A stretch of 64,000 nucleotides of DNA. Source: Phaseolus vulgaris (taxonomy: Eukaryota; Streptophyta; Magnoliopsida; Fabales; Fabaceae). The number at the start of each line of letters is the position of its first letter. The stretch's first letter is position 1. The stretch lies in NCBI RefSeq assembly GCF_000499845.2, contig NC_023757.2, positions 4,746,118 through 4,810,117 of the forward strand, written 5' to 3'. The notes under the pieces were generated by a model. The model saw only the letters and a program-made list of their open reading frames with translations, was not told where the DNA came from and ran no database searches. The translations under genes and the position numbers were made by a program. Below, one piece after another: positions 1 to 11,678 of this stretch.

Positions 1-780
1 CATGACATCTGCAAGTTGATAATTTAAGTTGAAAGTTTCAGTGGATATTTCCTTGGCGAACAACTTCTGTTGAATAAAATGACACTTAATTTGTAGATGT
101 TTGGTTCTTTGATGGAAAATTGGGTTAGAGGAAAAGTGAAGGGTTTCCTAGTTGTCACAATATAACTTCATTTGTTGAATATCACAAAATCTTGACTCTT
201 GAAGTTGTTTAATCCATATCTATTCACAAGTGACTATGGCCATTGCTTTGGATTTTGCATCTGCATACCGTGCAACATTCTTTTTCTTACTCTTCCAAGA
301 GATAATATTACCACCAATGGATATACAATACCGAATAGTAGATCTCTTTTCTATTGGATATTCTGCCTGATCAACATTATAATACCTAGAGATTTGTCCC
401 TTTATCCTCGTACACTACACCTTGAGCTAGAGTCTCTTAATTTACCTTAGAATAATAGGGATCACCACATTCTAACAATGGGGAGCTTGCATAAATTGAC
501 TAACAACATCGATTGGAAAAGAAATAATAGATCTTGTGATTGCAAGATAAATGAGTTTTTCCATAAGTCTTCTGTATCTCTTTGCATTAGAATATAGTTC
601 ACACTGTTCTGCATTGACTTCTGATGTAGATCTATGGGACTATCCATTGGTCTGCAACTAGTTATGCTTGTTTCCTCCAAATATTTAAAACATACTTCCT
701 CTATCAAAGTACAATATCTTCCTTTGATTGAACTAGGCAATTTGGAGTTCAGTCATATTTCAAGTGTTTATATATTCCAA
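1..780 (-). mobile_element. Ty1/copia reverse transcriptase/RNase H remnant
   Basis: On the minus strand the segment reads as the end of a copia reverse transcriptase and the start of RNase H. Between 740 and 462 a frame contains the recognisable succession YC.L..EVCFKYLEETSI, then CRPMDSPID, then a decayed 'DTEDLWKN..ILQSQD' block, all in family order. Stops and frameshifts break it. Related minus-strand sequence recurs inside the element at 29225-32544 and at 62640-63000, so the three belong to one copia lineage. The left end runs off the window, and no LTR is visible here. It may lie in a long intron of the PRP31 gene or in front of a truncated PRP31 copy. Confidence 0.75.
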
Positions 781-894
781 CATGTTTCTTATAAATTTAA
801 AATGGGTAGTAAGAGGTGTGAGGCTTGTGCAAGGCATGAGATTGGGCCTCATAGGCATAACTCATTTAAAAAACATGTCAATTGCCCCTGCCAT

Positions 895-1240
895 AGTAGT
901 TAGTATCTTACGATTCACGATACGTATCGTACAAAACGATACGGTTTCACCCTCCCACGATACGAATCGTTTGAAGAATCTTTTTCGTCCTTGAATCTTA
1001 GATGTATCGTGCGATTCGCATGAAGAATCGCTGAATCGCAAAACGAAACGATTTTGTATTGTGTGAATCAGTGTGGATTACATATATAATTTATTGTATC
1101 TTGCATGTATACATATCTTATATTTAAGTATATATTAAATTTTTTAATGTTTATGAATCTTACAATTCACGATACGAAACAATTTACTATTCATAATATC
1201 AGCTCTCTGATACACTACTTGTATCTCGATTCTACTACCT
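895..1240. repeat. Repeat-derived block with reiterated GATTCACGATACG motifs
   Basis: The motif GATTCACGATACG and variants (CGATACG, GATTCG, in both orientations) recur many times between about 905 and 1060 and again near 1160-1185. Such subterminal motif clusters are typical of plant DNA transposon ends. I could not define terminal inverted repeats or a target-site duplication, so the class is unknown. No gene is seen between 781 and 2687. Confidence 0.35.
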
Positions 1241-1419
1241 TCCCTCGAGAATGGGCTATCAAGGTCTTTTATCATAAACTTTCATTTTCCTTTTTATCAT
1301 TTGTTCCCATCCTTATCTGTATATATTATATGACTGATGAGTTATCTTACTTTCTTATGCTATACTTGCTTCTTATAGTACTTGCCTTGCACATGTATGA
1401 TCGTGAGACAATGTGAATA

Positions 1420-1640
1420 TTACTTCCTTTTCCTCATAGTGTTACTTCTGCATTCTCATGTGACCGTGTTGGTCACATCCGAAGTTGTATAAATAGGAAT
1501 ATCCCATTTCCTCCAAAACACACTTTTGAGTACTCCTCTTCTTATCCGGGGTATTATACCTTGTTAGTTCTGTAACCTATATCACACGAGAGGTTCCTGT
1601 TATATCTTGGGTGGCTTGTGCAACATATAGAGAATAGGTC
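1420..1640 (+). repeat. Possible solo-LTR/promoter-like block
   Basis: This block has a TATA box context (GTATAAATAGG near 1487) followed by a pyrimidine-rich stretch and a run resembling an LTR R/U5 region. No matching second copy or primer-binding site was found. The rest of 1641-2687 is without recognisable genes; the GC-richer piece 1985-2110 has short open frames with no family resemblance. Confidence 0.25.
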
Positions 1641-2184
1641 TTTAAGGTAAGTGCTTAACCACACCTTAGGTGTTCAGCTATTGAGCATTATTCAAATTAT
1701 ATTTCACTTTCCTCCTCTAGTTGCTAATATCCTTGACCAAGAAATCAAAGCTCTATTGATGCAGATAATGAAAAGTAGTTCTTTTCTTTCCATTGAGTTT
1801 TCCAATAGTAATGGTAGGTGTTCCAGGAAAAGACAACTGGACCAGCAGATGATATGTTTGGGAACCAAAACATGAAAAAAATCTCCTTCAAGTAAGGACT
1901 AAAGGAGAAGAGTGAAGAGCCCTCGCAATGACATAAAAAGATAACATCTAATTGTGAGTTCGCAACAAGCATTAGCCATAAAAAAATTTGACAGCAGCTG
2001 GCAACAATGGACAGTGGCGGCAAGCAGCAGGGTGGGACAGTGATGTCCAGTGGTGATAATAGCGGTGCCGGCTGGTGTTGGATGATGGCCGACATTGACA
2101 GAGGCAGCGGAGTGAATCACACTTGCCCTGATACCAACTAGAGATATTGAGATGTTACCCACTTTGGCACTCAGCTGTATAGCA

Positions 2185-2265
2185 TATATGCACGTATGTA
2201 TATATACATATATGCATGTATATATATACATATATCATATATGCATATATAATGTATATAAAAGA
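2185..2265. repeat. Degenerate TA/TATG-rich simple repeat
   Basis: A run of alternating TA/CA/TG dinucleotides is directly visible. It lies upstream of the first PRP31 exon seen here, and no function is inferred. Confidence 0.8.
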
Positions 2266-2687
2266 AAGGAGCATGGAGTACACTGACTGAAAAGAAAGCC
2301 GAGCAGCTTGCCTGCTATAGATGCCAGCAGTCTACAATTCGGAATAAGGGAGAAGAAAACAGCTTTTTACAATTACAAGAAGTACATATAATATAATATA
2401 TTATCTGAAGTTTAAATCTATCAGGTACTAGTAAAACAAATAGTACGTACAAGCCATAGGCAGAATATTATACCTGTAATGTTCCATGTTTGCAATCCAG
2501 GTCAAAGTACAATGGTAATAAAAGGGTAAAGCTATTACATGCTTAGCCAAATTGCTCTTATAACACAATAAGTCCCTTAAGTCCTAACTTGGCATTAATG
2601 AATTTATCTGAAATCCTTTGGAAACTTAAAATGTAAAACTGTCAATCTCTCCTTATATTCTTATACTTTTATGCATGCAAATTGCAG

Positions 2688-4264
2688 GAGATGGTCTGGG
2701 TGAGGGCTATGGAATGCTTGGTCAGGCTGGCAGTGGCAAACTGCGTGTGTCTATTGGTCAAAGCAAACTTGCTGCAAAAGTTGCTAAAAGGTTAGTGCTT
2801 CTCATTGCTCAAGTTCTATATTATGTTCTATTTACTTAATATTCTGATTTTGTTGCAAGATGATAAATTATCATCCTTGTCTCTAGTACATTTTTTATCT
2901 AACTGACCACGCTGACAATTCTGGTGGACTATTTTCATTTGTCAGATTCAAGGAAAAGAATTATGGTAGCAGTGGTGCTACATCTGGTTTGACATCAAGT
3001 CTTGCATTTACACCTGTTCAGGTTTGCTCATCTTTTGTTGTTTTTGTATATTTTCTCCTGCTCTCTAGAACCTAACTAGAATGAAAGTAGTGAATTTTGC
3101 ACAAAATGGGTGAGAAGTTGTAACTGGAAACAGTATTTAGCATTTAAATTATTTAGCCTGCCTATAGTCTTTGGAGTAGCAGTCATCCTGCTATCACTCT
3201 AAAATTAGTGAATTTATCCCAAATTGGTCGTTGGAAGCTTTGATTGAAAACATTGTTTAGCATTGTAATTATTTAGCTTGTAAGCCTTGTATCTATCCAT
3301 AGTGCTTGTAGTAGTGATCATCCTGTTATCTCACTAACACTAGTGTTTTTGGGACTGACCAACGTAGTTGAAATAGGATACTACTTGTGAATCGGAAAAC
3401 CAATTTTCTGACTCGTGAATCAAAATGTATTGTGATTCACTATTAATATAAAATAAGTTGAACATACTTGAAAAACTGAGGAGAAAATCTGATTCAATTC
3501 CTTGATTGTAAACCAGTACAAGGAGGTACATTATATAAAGCTCTACCACCCTAGAAATAATTACAATAAATTATAACTCTTTGTATACCTACTATATCTT
3601 ATTGGTAATAATTACAATAATTAATAGTATCTCCTTGTAACTCAACACTCACCTGGAAGTTGGCAAATTGATATCATATTTATCATTCACAGCTTGCACG
3701 TAAGATCACGAAACCGTTCTATAGAAAGTCCTTTGTAAACAAAGGTGATGTCCTGATGGGACATAGGAAGTAGATATGGCCATTGTGTAATATTTCATGA
3801 TGAAGTGTCGGTCTATCTATATTTGCGTGGTCTTGTCATGTTGACTTGGATTGTGAGCAATATTTATAGGTGACTTGTTTTCAGAAAAGAGTCATAGGTT
3901 TTTCACATTTCACTTTTAAGATCATTCAAAATAATTTTCAACCACAACATTGTTACATTTCCTTCTCCAAATGACCAAGTTTCCACCGAAGAACATGCAA
4001 TATCTCTCGTGAATTAATTTATGTCAATAATTTAACTGATATTTATGATGGACGATGAAATACTTGATTTTGATAGCAATTTTAGCACAATAATCATAAT
4101 TACTTTTTCTTTGGTTTTAAGTTTTGCATTAATGTTGAGTAAGTTATTTTTTTCAGGGTATTGAGCTGTCAAATCCACAGGCTCATGCTCACCAACTTGG
4201 TAGTGGAACTCAAAGCACCTACTTCTCTGAAACAGGAACATTTTCGAAGATTAAGAGGACATGA
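2688..4264 (+). CDS. PRP31: U4/U6 snRNP splicing factor PRP31, C-terminal exons (partial)
   Basis: PRP31 binds the U4 snRNA-15.5K complex and tethers U4/U6 to U5 in the tri-snRNP in the nucleus. Three exons are visible: 2688-2790, 2946-3021 and 4157-4264, the last ending in TGA. They have clean GT-AG borders and consistent phase. The peptide carries the hallmark C-terminal stretches of plant PRP31: GEGYGMLGQAGSGKLRVS, then the conserved VAKRFKEK, SSLAFTPVQGIEL and TYFSETGTFSKIK blocks. The Nop domain and the preceding exon are not found in 1-2687, so either the upstream intron exceeds 2.6 kb and carries the copia remnant, or this is a 5'-truncated copy. The intact phase and stop favour a real gene. 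The 1.1-kb second intron also holds AT-rich repeat-like DNA (3340-3640). The 3' UTR probably follows within 4265-4640. Confidence 0.85.
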
Positions 4265-4629
4265 AACCGTGTATAAAGTCAAATTCTCATGGCTAGTATG
4301 TGACTTCTGCTATGCCTTATACCAGGTTTCTTTTCGTAATAGCAGAAATGATGATCGACATAGTGACCATTTTCATTTGAGAACAAAAAAAGCATTGTCA
4401 TATTGGAATTGACCAAGTTTTGGGTATTTCATGCTCCCCATAGAAACTCAAGCCAATACACTTTTATCATGAACAGGGTAATCCGGAATGTAGTTTTTTT
4501 ATTACCTTTCTGGAAAGAAAGTGTGTTGTGTTTTTTGGTCCCAATCTGTGTCAATTCAGACCAAATTTCTTTGCTAGCCATTTTAGTACTTACTATCTTC
4601 ATTGACCATGCGCATTTAGGATTGCATAA

Positions 4630-4860
4630 CTTGTAATTATATTCGGGATTGTAATATGAAAATGTATTTTGGATTATGAAATTCAAAACTTAGGAAATGT
4701 ATTCTAAATTAGCAATTTAGAATGTCTTGCCTATGTAAAATTTAAAAATGTATTTCAGATTTGGAATACATATTTTTGGATTATGTAATTCAAAAATTTG
4801 AAAATGTTTTTAGATTGAAATATGGAATATATTTTTAAATTACACATGTTTTTGAATTCT
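4630..4860. repeat. Ladder of degenerate short palindromes (GGATTATG/AATGTATTT type)
   Basis: Alternating segments resembling 'TTTGGATTATGAAATTCAAAA' (degenerate and self-complementary) recur at intervals of about 30-50 bases. The style resembles the internal palindromes of the MULE-like element at 13498-13858. Element borders are not defined. The flank 4861-5350 is AT-rich with nothing recognisable. Confidence 0.35.
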
Positions 4861-5349
4861 AGAGATAGATGAAATTTTAACACTTCATGAATGTGTAGTA
4901 AGTAACCATGGAAAAAGAGAGTGCAAAAGTGAACAAAATAGTAGTAATTTGGGTTACTTAACTGGTTTTTAAAAGTAAAAAACAAACGTATCTGAAAATG
5001 CCCCTTTTGAGAATTAAGAGTTCAATTTCATCGAGGCTTAAAGGTTTTTACAGTATCAATCAATAAAAAAAAAAATTTAGAATGAGTTTTTACGTAGTTT
5101 TTTTTATATATATTAACAAAATTATCTTTATGACTATGGTTTTAATTAAATTTTTGTGTCAACAACCAATCTAGGCGAAATTTATTCCTTATAGAAGAGA
5201 TATTTCTTCAAATTATAATGACTTGAATTAAATTTGGGTGACAATTAAAAGTTTTCTAAAAGGAAAATATTGAACTATGAAACATTGTCTTTTTCGACTA
5301 TATGAACTCTAACTATATACCTTTAATATAAAATAATTTATGTTTAGCA

Positions 5350-5900
5350 AAATGCTAATGTTCTCGGATTGAGCTTTTGAACTGGGCTCTCGGACTTGGC
5401 TCCTGCTTCAAACAGTTCCTAAGGCTGACAAGCTTCCTAAGTTGGATAAGATCAATTGGACTTTTCGCCTTCTTTTCTCGATCTTTTCTCACGGTTGGGT
5501 GTATGTACCTATAAGGCGCTCCGATTCCAAAGTCAAAATCATCAGTTTAGTATGATTATTAGATAAAAATCACTCTACTTACCTCTTAGACTGATATCCT
5601 ATTTATAGTGTTTTCTTATTGGCTCATAACTTATTTGGATCTTTCTTTTTGTACCTACTATCTTATTAACCACACACCATTAAGTTCAGATGCCAAAGTC
5701 AAAATCAGTTTAGTATGATTATCAGATAAAAATCACTCTACTTACTTCTTAGAGACTGATGTCCTATTTATAGTGTTTTCTTATTGGACTCATAACCTAT
5801 TTGGATCTTTCTTTTTGTACCTACTATCTTATTAACCACACATCTATTAATTTGGGCCTTGTCAAATTGGGCCCAACTACAATAACCATAGCTAACCCTC
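5350..5900. repeat. LTR-like repeat fragment with internal 166-bp tandem duplication
   Basis: A unit starting at about 5523 (ends about 5688) is repeated at 5689-5850 with a handful of differences. Both copies share the block TCAAAATC..AGTTTAGTATGATTAT and the block CTATTTATAGTGTTTTCTTA. The GC-richer left part (5360-5520) resembles LTR sequence of plant Ty3/gypsy or copia elements, but no open frame, primer-binding site or partner LTR was found. Confidence 0.55.
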
Positions 5901-5934
5901 TCGATTTAGCAGTTCATTAACATTACATTTTTTT

Positions 5935-5937
<3 letters not shown>

Positions 5938-5981
<44 letters not shown>
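5938..5981. repeat. (TA)n microsatellite
   Basis: An uninterrupted TA run of about 22 units. The sequence between here and the next TA run (5982-6309) is AT-rich with no gene seen. Confidence 0.95.
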
Positions 5982-5983
<2 letters not shown>

Positions 5984-6301
5984 TTCCTTAATGTTCCAAT
6001 AAATTTTCTTAAACCAATTTGACACGATCACGATCAGGAGTTAAACTAAAGTTTAATGAAAGATTGTTTTTGTTAAGAATTGAATTGGGAGAGTACTTAA
6101 ACCTTTTAACATTTGGTTCAATATATTAACCATCTGTGTCTAAACCCGTGAACTCTTTTTGCTAATGTTACATAAGCCTAACAATTAATGCTAAATATAT
6201 ACAATTTTAAATTTTAAATATAAATTATTTGATTACAGAAGAATGAAAAAAAGTCACAATGTGTAAATAAGATGTGCTCTGCAACATCATGTATAAATTA
6301 T

Positions 6302-6309
<8 letters not shown>

Positions 6310-6353
<44 letters not shown>
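6310..6353. repeat. (TA)n microsatellite
   Basis: A second uninterrupted TA run, ending in CACACG. The following stretch 6354-7620 is AT-rich spacer in which I see no gene, RNA or complete transposon. Confidence 0.95.
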
Positions 6354-6359
<6 letters not shown>

Positions 6360-7639
6360 GAGTAATATAGCATGTCAAATGAGCATATATCTCAAACAGA
6401 TATACATAGTGCTATTAAATATATAAATATGTAAATGTTGAATAGTCTAATTTTAGGATTTAAATTTTATATTCGTTTCTATTATTTCATTATATTCCTT
6501 ATAAACAGAGAATCTACAACACCATTATTTCTATTTCAAATCTTGTAACGACTAACTCATCTCTCACCAAGTATTATTTCTTTCCCCACCTCTAGAATTA
6601 TCCCAATTATGATTATCATGATTATTCTTTTTATCATATTTCCAAAAACAAAATTAGTGTGACATCTGAAAGTTATATTAATAGAAAATAAATATATATG
6701 ATTAATTATTATAATATTATTAATTTTTTATTAAGTAATATATAATAAAATTATATAAATAAAGATGGATTAATAATAAATAAAGTAGTTAGGATATTTT
6801 TTATGTGATAAAGTTATGAGTGAAGGTAAGATATTTTTTATTGTCGATAAAAAAAAAAAACTAACATGGTAGTCTCTATTATAAAAGGATAGACTCAAAA
6901 CACTTCATACACTAGGGCATGTGAGACTAATAGTGTAAAGTGCAGTTGCACTTATATTTTCGTCACTCCATGCAAAGCAAGTCTAACATTACTCACTTTT
7001 TTTTTTATATATTTTTCAAGTGTTTATAAGCTTTAATGCTCCTCCACTTGTTGCTTAGCCATGTGACTTGAGTTGAGTCGTGTGGACTCTCTTCTTGCCT
7101 CTCCAATTAGAATTTTAAAAACAATCATGCAATTTCATAAAGTATTCTAAGAGTGTAAAATTTAAGTATAAAACTCTCTGATATGATAGATCGTTTGACA
7201 AGTAGATCTGTAAGCTGTAGTGGTCATCTAGTGTGTCCATAAATATTGTATTGTTAATCTTTCTTCATGCTTCGTAAGTGTTTGCTTTAATATAGGTTTA
7301 CATATCGTCTATCATGTTTATTCATAGTTGGACTTTCTAGTTGGTCTGGCTGGACTCTTCTTACAAGGAAGCAAAAGAAGAACTAGAGTCATCTTGAATG
7401 TTGTACAAATCATTTTTTCTTAAGATTATGACGCTTTTGTTGGAACACTTAAAAGACATGTGACCTTTACCTAAACATTGAATATCTCTTGTTTCCATGG
7501 ACTTTGAAGGTTTTCCTGTTATTTTTCTTTTAATTTATTTTTCTCTGGATCTTTAGGAGGTTCTAGATTTTGTTTCTTTATAGTTTGAATTACCTTTTGT
7601 ATTTGTAAGCCTTTTTGCACCATTGATGTTTGCATAGTC

Positions 7640-8035
7640 ATGTGGGTGTGTAGCGGACCATATTGTTGACTTCTCTTGACCTTTTCAATTAGGATTTTGA
7701 CTTTCCTAATGAAGAGGAATGCATGTTGACTCTACAAATTAGGATTTTGACTCCCAAGTCAAACCCTAATTAGGATTTTGACTTCTACTTTTTTAACAAG
7801 AAAAAAATACTATTCATATACAAAATTTGTACTCCTGTTTTTTAATACAAGGCTAATCTTATACATTTTTACAAAGTTAAGAAGAAGGAAAAGTAAGTCT
7901 AATAAATCTCATTACATAAAAAAAAGAGTCTTTTGAAGTCCTTCTTCATCTTCCAATCTTCTAGTCACAGCTTGATCAGGGACTCAATATGTTATCTTCT
8001 ATATGGTCTTCCATCGTAGTGTGTTAATATTCTCA
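7640..8035. repeat. Dispersed repeat R1, copy 1
   Basis: Sequence order matches 22860-23345: a TTGACTT-rich part with several copies of AATTAGGATTTTGACT, then a block on 'CTTCTTC..ATCTTCTAG' and finally 'TATGGTCTTCCATC'. The copies are clearly homologous but diverged. It may be an old LTR or part of a larger element. No coding capacity. Confidence 0.6.
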
Positions 8036-8112
8036 TTTTATAGGATGCCAAATATTTTTTATGTTGAAACTTGTAGATTCCATAAAAATGCAGCTTCTTT
8101 GATAAATATTGT

Positions 8113-8623
8113 TAGGGGTGGCAAAGCAGGCCGACTCGCATAGGCCCGCCCCGCATACAAAATGCAGGCTGGTTTTCATGACCCGCCCCGCATGCAGGTT
8201 GGCCTGCGGACTTGTGGGTTGACCTGTTTTTTTTTTTTTTTGGAACGTAGAGGAGGAGTGAAGATAGTAGTGGTGTGCAGCAACAGAGCGACAATAGCGC
8301 GTGACAGTTGCAAGCGAAACCACGCGGAGAGCGAGCGACGACACTGCAAAGTAGAGTGTGTCGTGTGTGTTTTTTAGAACAGCGTAACTGCGTTGTGTTT
8401 TGAGTGAAAACCTAATTTTCTTTCACTCAAAGTTGTCACTTCTCCACTGTACCATTGCTGTCAAGTCAATTAATTTTTTTATTTTTATTATTTTTTTGCG
8501 GGTCAGCCTGCCCCGTCCCGCTGTTGGCCAGCGCGGGTCCTGTGTCAGCGGGTTAAAAAGTGAGCCTGCACCGCATTTTTTATCGTGGGTCGCGGGTCGG
8601 GCCACCCCACTTTGCCACCCCTA
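8113..8623. mobile_element. Non-autonomous hAT transposon (MITE), 511 bp
   Basis: Terminal inverted repeats TAGGGGTGGCAAAG and CTTTGCCACCCCTA bound the element exactly. Both sides carry the same 8-bp target-site duplication AATATTGT (8105-8112 and 8624-8631), the hallmark length of the hAT superfamily. The subterminal regions are GC-rich with many GACCCGC/GCGGGTC motifs, unlike the AT-rich surroundings. There is no transposase gene. The short open frames inside (for example 8162-8377) are compositional accidents. A second, older copy lies at 12148-12658. Confidence 0.92.
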
Positions 8624-8631
8624 AATATTGT

Positions 8632-9847
8632 TAACTAATCATATATTTTTATTAAGGTAGATTTCTAGTTATGACACTAAATAAATGGATTTTTTTTTTT
8701 CTTCAATAGAAAATTAATCATACTGTTTTATGGTTTTCTTAGTGCTACCAAAATATAGTGGTCCATGTTTCACTCTTGGTGAACTCATTCTTTCTGAAAA
8801 TGAAAAGGAAAGAAATATTATGTGGGTAAGATCTTCATGGTGATTGAATTTATTTTTGTTACACAAACCAATTGTTTTTTGTTACTTGCTACATATCATT
8901 GTTTTAATTTTTTCTTTTTGTTACTTGTTACATATAATTATTTTATTTGCCTTATAATTGTAATTTTACTGTAAGCCACAACCATATTCTATTAAGAAAA
9001 CCCTACCTAGTGTGTGACTTTACAATGGTGGTTGCATAGATAGGACATTGGGGATGTCAAAACCCTTTTAAATCTAAATTAGTGCAAAACAATGCAGAGA
9101 CAACATACAATTATGATATGTTTGAGTTTAATTAACCCAAATAGTATATAACTAAAAACAAAACAAAAATAGCTACTATATCATAAAATTGATAAAAAAA
9201 TGAATGTATCCTCTTACTCCCCTAATGTTTTCACACCATATCCCACCAGCTTTCTCTCCTACTTTTATGTTTTCTAATCTTATTGTACAAATATGCATAA
9301 ACATGGACAGTAACATCACTCTATCTATATAGGACAATTCATCCTAACAATTAACAATTTTTACGTGGTTGACTATAATATCAAGTTTTAGTAAATTTTT
9401 AAATTGTTTATGTTTAAATATTTAATTAAGGTTTTATTTGAAAATATCTGTGTTTATGACGATTTTGTTTTTTATACTAGGAATAATTTCTATAAAAATT
9501 CTTTTATAGCCGTCATAAAAACTAGCTCTTTTTATGTTAATTGTGTTTGAAATTGACATAAAAAATTATACAAAAGGTGTAATTTGATATTTTAAAAGAA
9601 TTTTTTATAATGATTCTTTTCTAATTGACATACATATGACAATTCTTTATAATCAACCTAAAAAGTAATTTTTTCCGATAGTTATTCAACTAACCTAAAA
9701 AATTATACTTTTTATGTTATTTTTATTTAGGACGGTTATTATAACTAATATTGAAAGAGAGATTTAATTCTCTTAATGTGTTTTTTCTCTTTTACAAAAA
9801 AACTCAAAATAACATAAAAAAAATAAACTCAACTTGTTAATAACAAA
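8632..9847. other. AT-rich spacer, no gene seen
   Basis: No reading frame, RNA gene or complete transposon is supportable here. Part of 9440-9770 has repeated GACATA/TTATGTC-like words that may be MITE debris. Confidence 0.5.
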
Positions 9848-10179
9848 CACTACAAGAAAATCATGAAATAAAAATCAATTTTTAGAAACTAACAAAATTT
9901 TGGTTTCTAAATTAGATTCTATTATTGTTAAATAGTTTCTAGATTGGTGTCTAATTAGTAACCAAAGTTTTTGCTACCAATTATTTAGATTCTAAATCTG
10001 GTAGCAAAAACATTGATTGTTAATTAGATACCGATTTAGAAACCATTTAACAATAATAGAAATGTAAAAATAAAAAATCTTTTAGTCTCTACAATGATAT
10101 CTAATTTAGTTACTATAGTAACTAATTATTTTTTATCTCTAAAAATTAGTTTTTATTTCATGATGATTTTCTTGTTGTG
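9848..10179. mobile_element. Non-autonomous CACTA-type element (MITE), 332 bp
   Basis: The element begins CACTACAAGAAAATCATGAA and ends with the near-perfect complement, finishing CTTGTTGTG. It is flanked by a 3-bp duplication AAA (9845-9847 and 10180-10182), as expected for CACTA (En/Spm) transposons. The interior is itself a long fold-back: GGTTTCTAAAT-type and TTTTTGCTACC-type segments on the left return inverted on the right, so nearly the whole element can form a hairpin. It has no coding capacity. Confidence 0.88.
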
Positions 10180-10182
10180 AAA

Positions 10183-10799
10183 GATTGGTTAGGTTAGTGT
10201 ATAATTTGAATATTTTTACTTTTTTTTTTTATCGGAATCACATGTATTATTTGAGATTTTTTTCTTTCAAATTTCAAATAAGAGTATTTATTAGTGACTT
10301 AAATCTCTTTTTAATAATTAACCTAATATTACATAGCAGATTTGAAATTGGTTAACCTAAAATAATACTATATTAATCACAATTATTTGAGATGAAATAA
10401 GTAATAGGTGGATATAAATGAAAAGTTATATGATCATTTTTATATTTATCAAAGAAACACACTCATTTCATAAAATAGATCTATCTCTATATTTGAACAC
10501 AGCTCTTGTAAAATAAATAAGAAGTGAGATAATAAATTGAGACAGTCCTCATACATGAAAAACATTGACAGGATTAAGAATCATACTAAACCCTTATTCC
10601 CTAATTCATGTCTACCTCTACACATCATCAAGGTATGTTTCAACATTTAGTACACATTCCCCTCACATAAAACTGTAGCTAATTAAAACTATGACAAAAC
10701 ATATATATATACAAAAGAAATACCACTCATTACAATTCACTGCTGATACACTTAAAACTATGATCTTATTGAGTCATTCATACAACACTTACTCTCCCC
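10183..10799. other. AT-rich spacer; probable 3' UTR of the minus-strand gene at its right end
   Basis: No gene is seen. The right part directly follows the stop codon of the membrane-protein gene at 10800 and probably contains its 3' UTR and polyadenylation site. Confidence 0.4.
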
Positions 10800-11579
10800 T
10801 CAACATTCTGATGAGCAGATTACTGCTTCAGCTTTGGTGTCCACACTTTGAATTGAAGAACTGTTATCCTTTTCCTCAGCCTTCTTGCATGCTTTCTCTT
10901 CAGGTGGTTCTTGTTGCATTCCAAGTTCACTCAGTAAAGCCTTGATCCACACAAACATGGAGCTCCCCAAGCTAACCCAAGAGATGGCTTTGCCAACCTC
11001 ATAACTGTAAACCTGTCCTGAAAAGCACCAGCTCAAGAGCAATATGTTCCCATTGTAGAAGAAGACAGTGAGCAATTCAACGAGCTTCAGAAGCAAATAC
11101 TTGACAGAAATTGGCCTCAGTAAAGGGTGCTCAGAAAGTGAATCAAAGTCCAACTTAGAAATCAGTGGCCAATGAGAGAAGTACCCTTTGTTCAACTTGT
11201 GATCCCTCACCCACTCAATGACGTAATGAGCCAGCTTTGACACCAACAAGTGTAACAGGCCAATGACAATGTTGAACAAGCAAGTTTTGAAAATCTCATG
11301 GTTGAACTTCAAGGCTGCTTGCCAGTACCAATCTATGGCACCACGTGTGGCTCCCCAATAGACCAAAGAGGGTACTCCAATCCCAACACAGATTCCAAGA
11401 TGAGAATGAATCTCAAGAGCAAATTTCACATACAAACTGATGGGAATGCTTAGACTCCATGACCATGGCTCGTTCATGAAGGCACTAGAGAGGGAGGAAG
11501 AGCCTTCATTGATGAAAGCTAGGATACAAATGGAGAGGAAGTGAATGATTTTGTCAAAGTCAGGTCCTTGCAAAGCCAT
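10800..11579 (-). CDS. Unrecognised multi-pass membrane protein, 259 aa, single exon
   Basis: I do not recognise the family. The frame is intact from an ATG at 11579 to TGA at 10800; an upstream in-frame GTG at 11615 is not needed. Hydrophobic segments are visible at about residues 11-23, 61-76, 97-114, 160-185 and 198-216, with several aromatic residues between them, suggesting four or five membrane spans. The last 40 residues (from about 220) are hydrophilic, rich in Glu, Lys and Ser, and probably cytosolic. A TATA-like CTATAAAT lies about 95 bases upstream of the ATG on the coding strand. GC content is higher than in the flanks, supporting a real gene. It stands alone between MITE-rich spacers. 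Confidence 0.75.
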   Translation of the reverse strand: MALQGPDFDKIIHFLSICILAFINEGSSSLSSAFMNEPWSWSLSIPISLYVKFALEIHSHLGICVGIGVPSLVYWGATRGAIDWYWQAALKFNHEIFKTCLFNIVIGLLHLLVSKLAHYVIEWVRDHKLNKGYFSHWPLISKLDFDSLSEHPLLRPISVKYLLLKLVELLTVFFYNGNILLLSWCFSGQVYSYEVGKAISWVSLGSSMFVWIKALLSELGMQQEPPEEKACKKAEEKDNSSSIQSVDTKAEAVICSSEC

Positions 11580-11670
11580 GTTGGTTGATCGGAGGAGTAT
11601 TAGTGAAGGTGTCACAAAAGGTTTCTCTGATAGTGGATCATTTGAAGAACTGATTCAGCAGAATAGGGTC

Positions 11671-11678
11671 ATTTATAG
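11671..11678 (-). promoter_or_regulatory. Probable TATA box of the membrane-protein gene
   Basis: On the coding strand the sequence reads TTCTATAAATGACC. It sits about 95 bases upstream of the ATG at 11579, the right spacing for a short 5' UTR. Confidence 0.5.

Noticed and set aside
5938..6353. TA runs as a replication origin or matrix attachment site
   Set aside because: Simple TA microsatellites are common in plant spacer; nothing else supports such a function.
8162..8377. Open frames of 60-74 codons on both strands in 8112-8624
   Set aside because: They lie inside the hAT MITE and reflect its GC-rich subterminal repeats; no domain is recognisable.
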